A stretch of DNA of 64,000 nt from Photobacterium sp. SKA34. GTDB taxonomy: Bacteria > Pseudomonadota > Gammaproteobacteria > Enterobacterales > Vibrionaceae. Below the pieces are notes generated by a model. It worked only from the letters and a program-made list of their open reading frames with translations, was not told where the DNA came from and did not search any database. The DNA is taken from positions 36,341 to 100,340 of the forward strand of contig NZ_AAOU01000019.1 in assembly GCF_000153325.1 (NCBI RefSeq), in the 5' to 3' direction. Position 1 is the stretch's first letter. Every line of letters begins with the position of its first letter. A program made the position numbers and the translations under genes. Positions 15,926-24,490 of the stretch are shown here, piece after piece.

Positions 15926-16567
15926 TTTTAAGATCTGCCTAGTTTATTCCTATCTTCCATTGACCAGTTATCGTTAAGCCGTTTATTTTTTCTATTGCAT
16001 TCACGATGGCATAGTCTTTATGTGTGGTTTTACTGTGCCACGATCGAAGCGTCTTTATTGATCACTATTAAGATAAAAAAGAGATCAACTTTCTATGCTT
16101 TGTTTTTTATCGAAGATAAATTTTTACTCATAGGCATCTCTGCCATTAAATAGCGTAGAAGCGGCTAAAATTACCGCAATTTAGTTATTTTTGGTTTTGA
16201 TACTAAACAAATCGTCTGATTTTTATGGTGTTATTACCGCATTTGGCTTTATCACTATGAGGTTTTCCACAATTAATGATCAAATAGGGATCGAGGATCG
16301 AAATTAAGATTTATAGCTAAGTTGTTGATTGTGTTTGTGATAGTTTCTTATTTGTCAAATAAACCAAAAAACGATCAACTGGCGTAAATTAAATACTAAC
16401 AAAGTTATCCACAGAAAAAGTGATAATAGAATAAAACATTGGTTAACACTTGCGACATGGCGTGGCATTCTATGGTTATTGCATTTTTCCTGTCGCTCAA
16501 CGCCTAATATGGTCGATAATAGAGCTACTAACCTGAACGACAAACGCTTGGATATAAGAATAACCCT
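15926..16567. other. Long intergenic region upstream of polA with DnaA-box-like sites
   Basis: No convincing ORF in 640 bp. It holds a perfect DnaA box TTATCCACA at 16405-16413 and a one-mismatch box TTTTCCACA near 16264, with four GATC sites between 16278 and 16376. It must also contain the polA promoter, but I could not fix one with good -35 and -10 spacing. The polA leader just before 16568 has only a weak ribosome binding signal. Confidence 0.5.
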
Positions 16568-19339
16568 ATGGCAACTATTCCAGAAAATCCATTGATCCTG
16601 ATTGATGGATCCTCTTACCTTTATCGCGCTTACCATGCTGCACCGAATTTCACTAATTCTGACGGTGAGCCGACGGGCGCAATTTATGGTGTTGTAAACA
16701 TGCTACGTAGCATGTTACGTCAATTTTCAACCGAACATATCGCAGTGATCTTTGATGCGAAAGGGAAAACCTTCCGTGATGATATGTATCCCGAATATAA
16801 AGCCAATCGTCCACCGATGCCGGACGATCTTCGCAGTCAGATCGAACCATTGCATGCGGTGATCAAAGCGATGGGGCTACCATTGATCGCAATCTCTGGA
16901 GTTGAAGCGGATGATGTGATTGGCACGTTATCCACACAAGCATCACAACAAGGTATGCCAGTACTTATCAGTACAGGTGATAAAGATATGGCGCAGCTGG
17001 TGGATCAAAATGTTACTTTGATCAATACCATGACTGATGTTGTGATGGATCCCGCCGGTGTTGTGGATAAGTTTGGGATTGGTCCCGAGTTGATCATCGA
17101 CTACCTTGCTCTGATGGGCGATAAAGTGGATAACATTCCAGGTGTGCCTGGGGTTGGTGAGAAAACAGCAAAAGCATTGCTTACCGGTATCGGTGGGTTA
17201 GATACCTTATACGATAATTTAGATGATATTGCTGCTCTCGGTTTCCGTGGTTCAAAAACCATGGCGAAAAAGCTGATTGATAATAAAGAAGCGGCTTACA
17301 TGTCATATAAGCTTGCCACCATCAAATTGGATGTTGAGCTAGATGTAACACCTGATGAACTCCGTAAAGGCGTGCCAGATACAGATGTTCTCACCGAGCT
17401 TTTTGGTAAGTTACAGTTCCGTCGTTGGTTAACTGAAATGCTTGATGGAAGCGATGGCCGTATTGTTGCTGACGAAAAATCAGGTGATGTGCCAGCTGAA
17501 AAAAAAGCCGTTGCACCAACGATTGATCGTAGTGGGTATGAAACGGTTTTAGATAAAGAAAGCTTTGCAACATGGCTTGAACAATTAAAAGCGGCTGAGG
17601 CGTTTGCCTTTGATACCGAAACCGATGGTTTAGATTACATGACGGCGAATGTCGTCGGTGTGTCTTTTGCGATTGAAGAAGGTAAAGCGGCTTACGTCCC
17701 TTTGGCTCACGATTACCTTGATGCGCCAGCGCAGCTTGACCGTGATTGGGTACTTGAGCAGTTAAAACCGTTACTTGAAGATCCAAAACAAGCGAAAATT
17801 GGTCAAAACCTTAAGTTTGATGCCAGCATTGTTGCTCGTTATGGCATTGAAATGCAGGGTATTGTGTTCGATACAATGCTTGAATCTTATGTATTTAATA
17901 GCGTTGTTGGGCGTCATGATATGGATAGCCTTGCCCTACGTTATTTAGAGCATAAGAATATCAGCTTTGAAGAAGTTGCAGGTAAAGGTAAAAAGCAGCT
18001 AACGTTCAATCAAATCGATTTAGAGCAAGCTGGCCCTTATGCAGCTGAAGATGCTGACATTACTTTGCGTTTGCACAATACGTTATATCCAAAAGTAGAA
18101 GCCGACGACAAACTTAAGCATGTCTTTGAAAACATTGAAATGCCATTAGTACCAGTACTTTCACGTATGGAACGCACGGGTGTTTATGTCGACAGTATGT
18201 TGCTTGGCGCACAATCAACAGAGATCGCAGTTCGACTCGATGAGATTGAGAAAAAAGCGTTTGAAATTGCGGAGCAAGAATTTAATTTAAGCTCGCCAAA
18301 ACAGCTTCAAGCGATCTTATTTGAAAAAATGGGATTACCTGTTTTAAAGAAAACGCCATCTGGTACACCGTCAACGAATGAAGAAGTATTGCAAGAGCTT
18401 GCGCTTGATTACCCATTGCCTAAGTTACTATTAGAATATCGTGGACTTGCAAAACTGAAATCTACTTACACCGACAAGTTGCCTAAGATGGTGAATCCAG
18501 CAACGGGTCGAGTGCATACTTCTTACCATCAGGCCGTGACTGCAACTGGACGTCTATCGTCAAGCGATCCAAATTTGCAGAATATTCCAGTACGTAACGA
18601 AGAAGGTCGTCGTATTCGCCAAGCATTTGTCGCGCAAAGCGGCTATAAGATCCTAGCGGTCGATTACTCTCAAATTGAATTACGTATCATGGCGCATTTA
18701 TCCGGTGATAAAGCATTATTAGATGCCTTCCGTCACGGTAAAGATATCCACGCAGCAACGGCTGCTGAAATTCTCAGTTTAGATATCGAAAATGTTAGCA
18801 GTGAGCAACGTCGTCGTGCTAAAGCTATTAACTTTGGCTTGATCTATGGCATGAGTGCGTTTGGTTTAGCAAAGCAGCTAGATATGGGACGTAATGAAGC
18901 GCAAAACTACATGAATGTGTATTTTGAGCGTTATCCAGGTGTTTTAGAATACATGGAAAGCACGCGTAATGCGGCTTCAGAGCAAGGTTACGTTGAAACT
19001 CTCTTTGGCCGTCGCCTATATCTACCAGATATTAAATCACGTAATGGTTTACGTCGAAAAGCAGCGGAACGTGCAGCAATCAATGCACCAATGCAAGGAA
19101 CCGCGGCTGATATCATCAAGCTGGCGATGATTGCGGTTGATGATTGGGTACAGCAACAACCGGAAGGTGACGTGCGTTTATTAATGCAAGTACACGATGA
19201 ATTAGTGTTTGAAGTGAAAGAGTCAGCACTTGAAGCGGTAACAGCATCAGTTAAAGCATTAATGGAACAAGCAGCAATGCTGGATGTTCCACTCATCGCA
19301 GATACTGGTTACGGTGATAACTGGGATCAAGCGCACTAA
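16568..19339 (+). CDS. polA: DNA polymerase I
   Basis: Repair and Okazaki-fragment-processing polymerase, 923 aa. Domains in order: a 5'-3' exonuclease (from [15 protein letters not shown], with [10 protein letters not shown] and the helix-hairpin-helix [10 protein letters not shown]), a 3'-5' proofreading domain with an intact DTETD motif at about residue 349, and the family A polymerase. Motif A is [17 protein letters not shown] (Asp at about 699), the O-helix [19 protein letters not shown], and motif [11 protein letters not shown]. All three activities look intact. It follows a 960-bp region holding ryhB and is followed by its own terminator and the spf gene, as in enterics. Confidence 0.98.
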   Translation: MATIPENPLILIDGSSYLYRAYHAAPNFTNSDGEPTGAIYGVVNMLRSMLRQFSTEHIAVIFDAKGKTFRDDMYPEYKANRPPMPDDLRSQIEPLHAVIKAMGLPLIAISGVEADDVIGTLSTQASQQGMPVLISTGDKDMAQLVDQNVTLINTMTDVVMDPAGVVDKFGIGPELIIDYLALMGDKVDNIPGVPGVGEKTAKALLTGIGGLDTLYDNLDDIAALGFRGSKTMAKKLIDNKEAAYMSYKLATIKLDVELDVTPDELRKGVPDTDVLTELFGKLQFRRWLTEMLDGSDGRIVADEKSGDVPAEKKAVAPTIDRSGYETVLDKESFATWLEQLKAAEAFAFDTETDGLDYMTANVVGVSFAIEEGKAAYVPLAHDYLDAPAQLDRDWVLEQLKPLLEDPKQAKIGQNLKFDASIVARYGIEMQGIVFDTMLESYVFNSVVGRHDMDSLALRYLEHKNISFEEVAGKGKKQLTFNQIDLEQAGPYAAEDADITLRLHNTLYPKVEADDKLKHVFENIEMPLVPVLSRMERTGVYVDSMLLGAQSTEIAVRLDEIEKKAFEIAEQEFNLSSPKQLQAILFEKMGLPVLKKTPSGTPSTNEEVLQELALDYPLPKLLLEYRGLAKLKSTYTDKLPKMVNPATGRVHTSYHQAVTATGRLSSSDPNLQNIPVRNEEGRRIRQAFVAQSGYKILAVDYSQIELRIMAHLSGDKALLDAFRHGKDIHAATAAEILSLDIENVSSEQRRRAKAINFGLIYGMSAFGLAKQLDMGRNEAQNYMNVYFERYPGVLEYMESTRNAASEQGYVETLFGRRLYLPDIKSRNGLRRKAAERAAINAPMQGTAADIIKLAMIAVDDWVQQQPEGDVRLLMQVHDELVFEVKESALEAVTASVKALMEQAAMLDVPLIADTGYGDNWDQAH

Positions 19340-19357
19340 TATTTATTGGTAATAATA

Positions 19358-19389
19358 AATAGTCAGCACGATGCTGGCTATTTTTTTTG
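19358..19389 (+). terminator. Rho-independent terminator of polA
   Basis: TAGTCAGCA-CGA-TGCTGGCTA hairpin with a run of T residues, about 20 bp after the polA stop. Confidence 0.85.
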
Positions 19390-19501
19390 TTAAAAATAAG
19401 CGATAAATAAAAACCAATATGTAAAATTTACTTACAGCAAGGTGAAAAAAAACTACATTTAGGGGTTCCAAAAACTGCACGTTTGATATACAGTTACAGG
19501 T

Positions 19502-19610
19502 GTAGGGTACAGAGGTAAGATGTTCTATCTTTCAGACCTTTTGTTTCACGTTATTGGATTTGGCTGATTCAGCCGCCCTGGTCTCACTTTGGACCGGGGC
19601 GTTTTTTATT
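19502..19610 (+). ncRNA. spf: Spot 42 small RNA
   Basis: Begins GTAGGGTACAGAGGTAAGAT and continues with GTTCTATCTTTCAGACCTTTT, GGATTTGGCTGA and the terminator GCCGCCCTGGTC...GACCGGGGCG plus T-run. This is almost base-for-base E. coli Spot 42 in its first 60 nt. It lies directly downstream of polA, the conserved position. Spot 42 represses genes of secondary carbon metabolism by base-pairing with Hfq, and in E. coli is repressed by cAMP-CRP. I saw no clear CRP site here. A -10 candidate TACAGT is at 19489-19494. Length about 109 nt. Confidence 0.96.
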
Positions 19611-19845
19611 GTGCGCTAGCAAATTTTTTCTCTCCGTTTATACTTTTCTTTTTTATCTGTTCATCATTAATTTCTTTTAAGTTTTCTCTCTATTTAGCTA
19701 ATTACTAACCAAATTATGGTCGTTTATTGGTCTGTTTGATCTTTTTGGCTTGTCTGTTGGCCTGTTTTTATCTTTATTTTCTTTTTAGTTGTTATTATTT
19801 AGAGTAAATACTTTAAAAAATAAAAACAGCCGCTATACTAAAAAT

Positions 19846-19948
19846 AGCTTCTTGTTCATATTTGCTGTCAGTGCTAATGACATTATTAGCCGTTCAACAA
19901 ATCCATGAAATAACCATTCCTAAACTATTGGGGGTGGTTTTTTTTTGC
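19846..19948 (+). ncRNA. Candidate small RNA downstream of spf
   Basis: A promoter-like pair (TTTAAA at 19812-19817, TATACT at 19834-19839, 16-bp spacer) leads to about 100 nt with no ORF. It contains a perfect hairpin GCTAAT-GACATT-ATTAGC (19873-19890). It ends in a strong terminator, AACCATTCC (19912-19920) with GGGGTGGTT (19931-19939) and nine or more T residues. Spot 42 already has its own terminator 300 bp earlier, so this one needs another transcript. I recognise no known RNA family. Existence is inferred from promoter plus terminator only. Confidence 0.45.
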
Positions 19949-20140
19949 TTTTTTTTTATTAAATGTGCTTGTAATAAACTTCCAGAACTGAGCGTGGTTT
20001 ATTAACAAATTGTGTTGTTATTTTGTTAAGAAAATAATGCGCTGGGTAAGGATGGATTGACCAATGTTTATATCGGTTTTTAGAGGAGATCTGGTTTGGG
20101 GTCGCAAAAAAACATGTAAATTTAGTCATATAAAGGGAAG

Positions 20141-20242
20141 GGATTGCGTTAAGAGGAGAAATCATTATTGTTCGTTCTACAAAACTAAAATACCTCCTGT
20201 TTCTCTCTTAATTTGCCCCACCGTGATGGTGGGGAATTTTTA
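20141..20242 (+). ncRNA. Candidate structured small RNA upstream of engB
   Basis: A long stem is formed by TTAAGAGGAGAAA (20149-20161) and TTTCTCTCTTAA (20200-20211) with one bulge. It encloses a loop containing CCTCC. A second hairpin CCCCACC-GTGAT-GGTGGGG (20216-20234) follows with AATTTTTAT. A TATAAA hexamer at 20129-20134 would place a start near 20141, but I see no good -35. The exposed CCUCC could target ribosome binding sites. Convergent engB ends at 20277, so the second hairpin may alternatively be only engB's terminator. Confidence 0.4.
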
Positions 20243-20276
20243 TAGCTCTAATCCTAAAGCTACATAAACAACGTAT

Positions 20277-20951
20277 TTACTCGTTATCTTCTTCAACTTG
20301 CTCTGGGAAAGCATCATCACCACCGGCAAGCACACGTTGGCGCTCTAACTCTGGTGCGTACCACTCATCCAACTTACGGCGAACTTGATCGACGCCAATG
20401 CCTTTTAACGAAGAGAATGCTTCAACTTGGACGTCACCTTCTAACTCTTTAGTCATTTGACGGATTTTTAACACCTGTGCTTTACGAGCACCACTTTTTA
20501 GCTTATCTGCTTTAGTTAGTAAGACCATTACAGGTAAACGGCTTTCAAGTGCCCAATTAATCATTTGTTGGTCAAGATCTTTCATCGGATGACGGATATC
20601 CATCAATACCACAAGACCTTGTAAGCACTCACGACGTTGAAGGTACTCTCCTAGCGACTTCTGCCATTTTAATTTCATTTCAAGAGGGACTTGTGCAAAA
20701 CCGTAACCCGGTAAATCGATAAGATTACAGCCTTGAACCACTTCAAACATATTGATCAGCTGAGTACGACCAGGCGTTTTTGAAGTACGTGCTAACCCTT
20801 TTTGATCGGTTAAGCGGTTTAGCGCACTCGACTTACCCGCGTTAGAGCGACCAGCAAATGCAATCTCAACGCCTGCATCTTGCGGCAAGTGACGAATATC
20901 TGGTGCACTTGTGATAAAACTTGTATTTCTGTAGTTGAGAGGTTGATTCAC
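20277..20951 (-). CDS. engB: Ribosome-biogenesis GTP-binding protein EngB (YihA/YsxC)
   Basis: A 224-residue essential TRAFAC GTPase needed for late 50S subunit assembly. G1 is GRSNAGKSS (residues 34-42), the G2 threonine region is [14 protein letters not shown]3 is DLPGYGFA and G4 LLTKADKL, with the family's usual ending. Its convergent position next to polA and spf is the same as in E. coli. It starts at the ATG at 20951. The C-terminal tail is rich in acidic residues ([10 protein letters not shown]). Cytoplasmic, constitutive by expectation. Confidence 0.97.
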   Translation of the reverse strand: MNQPLNYRNTSFITSAPDIRHLPQDAGVEIAFAGRSNAGKSSALNRLTDQKGLARTSKTPGRTQLINMFEVVQGCNLIDLPGYGFAQVPLEMKLKWQKSLGEYLQRRECLQGLVVLMDIRHPMKDLDQQMINWALESRLPVMVLLTKADKLKSGARKAQVLKIRQMTKELEGDVQVEAFSSLKGIGVDQVRRKLDEWYAPELERQRVLAGGDDAFPEQVEEDNE

Positions 20952-21108
20952 TGTTAACTCCGTCTAGTCTTCATGTAGTCGACTGATTGCTTTTATGTGA
21001 AGATGTATAAAATATGTTAAACCGAGCTTGGTTTGTGATCGTATTGTATACTATGTAATTGAGCATTACTTGTGGTAGTGGAAGCCCTATAATTATAAAT
21101 GGAATGTC

Positions 21109-21732
21109 ATGAAGAAATTAATATTAATATTAACCCTTCTTTCGAGTCATTCGGTTCTTGCCGAAACAGGCGATATTGAAGCGGGTAAAACAAAAGCCAT
21201 CACTTGTGCGGCTTGCCATGGTACGGACGGCAATGCAGCGTTGATGCCGCAGTATCCTAAACTTGCTGGACAGCATCCTAAATATATTGAAAAGCAATTA
21301 AAAGAATACAAATTGGCAATGGTTACTGGCGGAAAACAAGGACGTAATAATCCTGTTATGGGAGGAATGGTCATGGCCCTTTCTAACCAAGATATCGCAG
21401 ATATCGCAGTATATTATGCTTCCCTGCCTATTTCAGATAATACCTCCCCAAAAGAATCAATTGAAGTCGCTCAACAACTTTATCGTTTTGGTGATACTGA
21501 ACGCGGTATTGCTTCATGTATTGCGTGTCATGGTCCTCGTGGCAATGGTACGAGTTTATCCGGATTCCCTAAAATCTCTGGTCAAAATGCTGAATACGTA
21601 AAACTTCAACTTGAAAAGTTCCGTTCAAGTGCTCGTGCTAATGATATGAACGCGATGATGCGTTCGGTTGCTGCAAAATTAAGTGATGATGAAATTAATG
21701 CGTTGTCACAATATGTTGGCGGCTTGCACTAA
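21109..21732 (+). CDS. Cytochrome c4, diheme periplasmic electron carrier
   Basis: A 207-residue secreted protein with a signal peptide (KKLILILTLLSSHSVLA) and two covalent heme sites, CAACH (Cys33, Cys36, His37) and CIACH (Cys137, Cys140, His141). Each half is a class I cytochrome c domain with a distal Met region (MGGMVMALSNQDIADIAVYYA in the first half, MNAMMRSVAAKLSDDEINAL in the second). Cytochrome c4 usually feeds electrons to terminal oxidases, in Vibrio probably cbb3-type. It is divergent from engB, monocistronic, with its own terminator. The symbol is left blank because naming varies. Confidence 0.94.
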   Translation: MKKLILILTLLSSHSVLAETGDIEAGKTKAITCAACHGTDGNAALMPQYPKLAGQHPKYIEKQLKEYKLAMVTGGKQGRNNPVMGGMVMALSNQDIADIAVYYASLPISDNTSPKESIEVAQQLYRFGDTERGIASCIACHGPRGNGTSLSGFPKISGQNAEYVKLQLEKFRSSARANDMNAMMRSVAAKLSDDEINALSQYVGGLH

Positions 21733-21751
21733 ATATAGTTCTCTTTCAATA

Positions 21752-21781
21752 GAAAAAAGCAGCCTTTAGGCTGCTTTTTTA
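21752..21781 (+). terminator. Rho-independent terminator of cytochrome c4 gene
   Basis: AAAAAAGCAGCC-TTTA-GGCTGCTTTTTT, a textbook hairpin with T-run 20 bp after the stop. Confidence 0.9.
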
Positions 21782-21864
21782 TTGTTTAATAATCATTGTT
21801 TTATATATTTGATGCATTATTCCGCAAGACTATTTTTTACTTCTGTCTTATTTGCTCAGCAGCT

Positions 21865-21880
21865 TGTAAGAGATCTGCCA
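21865..21880 (+). promoter_or_regulatory. Putative VarA/UvrY (GacA) binding site upstream of csrB
   Basis: TGTAAGAGATCTGCCA matches the left arm and centre of the TGTAAG-N6-CTTACA type upstream activating site of csrB genes; the right arm is poor. It is about 165 bp before the predicted RNA start, similar to the distal UvrY site at E. coli csrB. Confidence 0.5.
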
Positions 21881-22029
21881 TTTGTGAGGGGTATTTTATC
21901 TCGATACTTTGTGATAAAAAATATAATAACCATTGATAACAATGACTTAATTGTTTGTGGTGGTTTGTGTTTTTAAAAATGTGATATCGGTACATTGTTT
22001 CAGTTTTTGGTTACTGTAAATTATCTCGT

Positions 22030-22483
22030 GTCGACAGGGAGAGCGGCGATGGATGGAAGCGCTAGGATGGCATGAGCAGGAGCTCGAAGGATCACAGGAC
22101 GTCTAGTTAGGATGACTAGGGTTGACGCAAGAAGCGTATTGGATTGTCAGGAAGACACTTACGGATAAGATTTTGCAACGACATGACGTCGGCGCAATAA
22201 GTGGTGCGTTAAGGATAACGTGCTCACAAGGATGGTGGCATTATTATCAGGATGATAGTAAGCGAAATGGAACGCCAACTCAGGACGAGTTGAATTGCTA
22301 TGGACAGGACACGGAAGATCAAAACTCATCAGGATGATGACGAACAACATGTTCGCAAGGAAAGCACTAATAACAAAAGGAACGTTGCTTAACCGGGATG
22401 TTACACGCTAGTTAGGATGACTAGACAGAATATAAGCCAATGGCTTACATATAGAGCGATAGGTGCAAGCCTATCGCTTTTTT
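22030..22483 (+). ncRNA. csrB: CsrB-family CsrA-sequestering small RNA
   Basis: Begins GTCGACAGGGAG, identical to the 5' end of E. coli CsrB. About 454 nt holds 24 GGA motifs, many as AGGAT or AGGA inside short stems; TCAGGATGA occurs twice, and CTAGTTAGGATGACTAG occurs twice (near 22104 and 22410). It ends in AGCGATAGG/CCTATCGCT (22455-22478) plus T-run. CsrB RNAs bind many CsrA dimers and relieve CsrA repression; in Vibrio they act downstream of the VarS/VarA system. The region has no credible ORF. A -35/-10 pair TTGTTT (21995-22000) and TAAATT (22017-22022) fits the start. Confidence 0.93.
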
Positions 22484-22680
22484 CTTTTCCCCTATTTTTT
22501 CATCTGCATTACAAACAAGTTAACTTGTTGATCTTTTATCTATCTTTATCGTATTTACAGATAAACTTGCACATTTTGTCGGCAAAACTACATCTTGACC
22601 GCGATTGGGTATAGAATAGCCCGCTCGATTTTACACCAGTTCCGATTTTGCTAATAATCGGCAACACCGGAGAAGTGATC

Positions 22681-23322
22681 ATGCAGCCATGTCCACTGTG
22701 CCATAGTGAGCAGCATGGAGTATTTGTTGAAGATAAAAATCGCTGTTATTTTCGTTGTCAGCAATGTGCGTTAATTTTTGCCGATCCTGAGGCTCAGTTA
22801 TCGTCAGAGCAAGAAAAAGCCGTTTATGATCAACATCAAAATAATCCAGAAGATATGGGTTATCGCCAATTTTTAGGTCGTTTAGCTATACCATTAGTGG
22901 AACGTTTACTGGCTGGACCATTAGATGGTTTAGACTTTGGCAGCGGTCCCGGTCCAACACTTTCCATTATGTTGGACGAAATGGGATATAATATGGCGAT
23001 TTATGATCCATACTTTGCACCTGATCCTAGTGTATTAACGCGCCAATATGACTTTGTTACGTGTACTGAAGCCATAGAACATTTTAATCAGCCTGCGAAG
23101 GAATGGGGGCTGCTGCTGAGTATGATTAAACCTGGCGGATGGCTAGGATTAATGACAAAGCTAGCAACCGATGCCGAAGCGTTTACACGTTGGCATTATA
23201 AGAACGATCCAACCCACGTTAGTTTCTTTAGTCGCGATACGTTCCGCTTTTTAGCGCAACGTGATGGCTTAGAAGTTGAGTTTGTTGGAAATGATGTGAT
23301 TTTGCTGAGGAAAACCCAGTAA
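22681..23322 (+). CDS. Class I SAM-dependent methyltransferase with zinc ribbon
   Basis: A 213-residue protein beginning with a CPLC...CQQC zinc-ribbon-like pair, followed by a Rossmann methyltransferase fold: motif I is GLDFGSGPGPTLSIM and a later strand is DFVTCTEAIEHF. Methyltransferase type 12 look. The substrate is unknown. Start at 22681 with GGAG eight bases upstream; an ORF from 22648 has no better signal. It overlaps yihI by ATGA, so the two are translationally coupled, and a DUF2489 gene follows. Neighbours suggest a link to ribosome or GTPase biology, but that is only context. Confidence 0.85.
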   Translation: MQPCPLCHSEQHGVFVEDKNRCYFRCQQCALIFADPEAQLSSEQEKAVYDQHQNNPEDMGYRQFLGRLAIPLVERLLAGPLDGLDFGSGPGPTLSIMLDEMGYNMAIYDPYFAPDPSVLTRQYDFVTCTEAIEHFNQPAKEWGLLLSMIKPGGWLGLMTKLATDAEAFTRWHYKNDPTHVSFFSRDTFRFLAQRDGLEVEFVGNDVILLRKTQ

Positions 23323-23867
23323 TGACCCGTAAAAAAAGAGGCCGTAAGGTTGGCTCTGAAGGCCCAGCGGTATACCGTGATAAAACGCCGAACCAAGTAG
23401 AGATCGAATCTCGCCAGCGACAGAAAGCGAAAAAGCGTAAAGGCTTAAAAACTGGTAGTCGCCATTCTGCCGTTGAAGAAACTAAGCAGCGTAATGCCGC
23501 GCAGAAAAAAGATCCACGTCTTGGTAGTAAAAAACCAATTCCTTTGATCGTTGAGCCGAAAAAGCCAATGACCAAACAGCAACGTCGTATGTCAGCAGAG
23601 CAAGAATTAGCAATGCTTGAAAATGATGCGCAGCTGATGGTTCTTCTTGATCGCTTAGATGCTGGTGAAAAGTTAGGTGCGGGCTTGCAGAAACAAGTCG
23701 ACCAAAAACTTGATCGTATTGAGCAGCTTATGAAGCAGCTTGGTTTGATGGAAGAAGATGAAGTTGAATTGTTCGAGGAAGATGAGTACCGCCCAGCGGT
23801 TAAGTCTGATGATGATTTACTCGATCAATTTGAAAAGATGGATTTAGATAAATTCGGTAAGGAGTAA
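23322..23867 (+). CDS. yihI: Der GTPase-activating protein YihI
   Basis: A 181-residue, strongly basic N-terminus (TRKKRGRKVGSEGPAV) followed by an acidic C-terminal half, the composition of YihI. In E. coli YihI stimulates the GTPase activity of Der (EngA) and so regulates 50S ribosome assembly. The family segment QQRRMSAEQELAMLENDAQL and the LMKQLGLMEEDE stretch are present. It overlaps the methyltransferase gene by one base pattern (TAATGA) and is followed by the DUF2489 gene after 3 bp, then hemN, the same order as in Vibrio. Confidence 0.93.
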   Translation: MTRKKRGRKVGSEGPAVYRDKTPNQVEIESRQRQKAKKRKGLKTGSRHSAVEETKQRNAAQKKDPRLGSKKPIPLIVEPKKPMTKQQRRMSAEQELAMLENDAQLMVLLDRLDAGEKLGAGLQKQVDQKLDRIEQLMKQLGLMEEDEVELFEEDEYRPAVKSDDDLLDQFEKMDLDKFGKE

Positions 23868-23870
23868 CCG

Positions 23871-24350
23871 TTGCAGGATTTGACGCTTCTGCTTGTTATT
23901 GGTGGCACAATTGTAACCGCGCTTGGTATTTATGCGGGAACGTTACTTGTTAAGCTATACCAACAAAATCAACGCCATAAAGTTTTTTTAGCCCGTGCTG
24001 AACAACAGCAAAAAGAGGCGATAGAAACGCGTAATAATACGATTTTAGAGAGCGTTTATGTGATTGCCGCAGCCACCAAGCAAGGACAATGTGATTTGTC
24101 TGAAGCGGCGATTCGTTTGTATAAGTTGATGGAAGCGCTACAGGCTGATAAGAGTGTTGATTTTGCAGCAACTTATCCAGCTATTACAGAGCTGTATGAG
24201 GTAGTAAAAGATATGCCTCGCGGTGAAGCAAGTCAACAAACAGAGAAACGTGCTCGAATGCGCTTTGATCTGGAGCGAATGAAGGCTGAAACTCGATTAC
24301 AAGAAGCTATTGTAGTCGAGCTGGATGCCATCCTGTCTACGAAGTCTTAA
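23871..24350 (+). CDS. DUF2489 family protein
   Basis: A 159-residue protein with an N-terminal membrane anchor (LTLLLVIGGTIVTALGIYAGTLLV) and a helical, probably coiled-coil, cytoplasmic part. It matches the DUF2489 family found between yihI and hemN in Vibrionaceae. No function is known. The start is a TTG at 23871 with GGAG eight bases upstream, three bases after the yihI stop; no ATG fits as well. It is the last gene of a three-gene unit; an imperfect hairpin TACAGTCATCG/CGATGGCTGTA follows at about 24369-24405. Confidence 0.88.
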   Translation: MQDLTLLLVIGGTIVTALGIYAGTLLVKLYQQNQRHKVFLARAEQQQKEAIETRNNTILESVYVIAAATKQGQCDLSEAAIRLYKLMEALQADKSVDFAATYPAITELYEVVKDMPRGEASQQTEKRARMRFDLERMKAETRLQEAIVVELDAILSTKS

Positions 24351-24490
24351 TGACTTGATCTGAACTATTACAGTCATCGTTTAATCTGATTAGGCGATGG
24401 CTGTATTGTCTTATAAAGTGTAAGTGTTAGGCGTTTTACTATCATTGCACGTTTAACTCTTTATTCTCCCTACAATATTGGAAATATGTC

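Noticed and set aside
19430..19500. A CRP site in front of spf
   Set aside because: Spot 42 is CRP-repressed in E. coli, but no sequence here fits TGTGA-N6-TCACA well enough to call.
20064..20267. 67-codon ORF between spf and engB
   Set aside because: It runs through two hairpins and a terminator, has rare codons and no family features; the region looks like RNA, not protein.
22122..22337. 71-codon plus-strand ORF in the csrB region
   Set aside because: The stretch is a CsrB RNA with matching 5' end, many GGA motifs and a terminator; the ORF arises by chance inside it.
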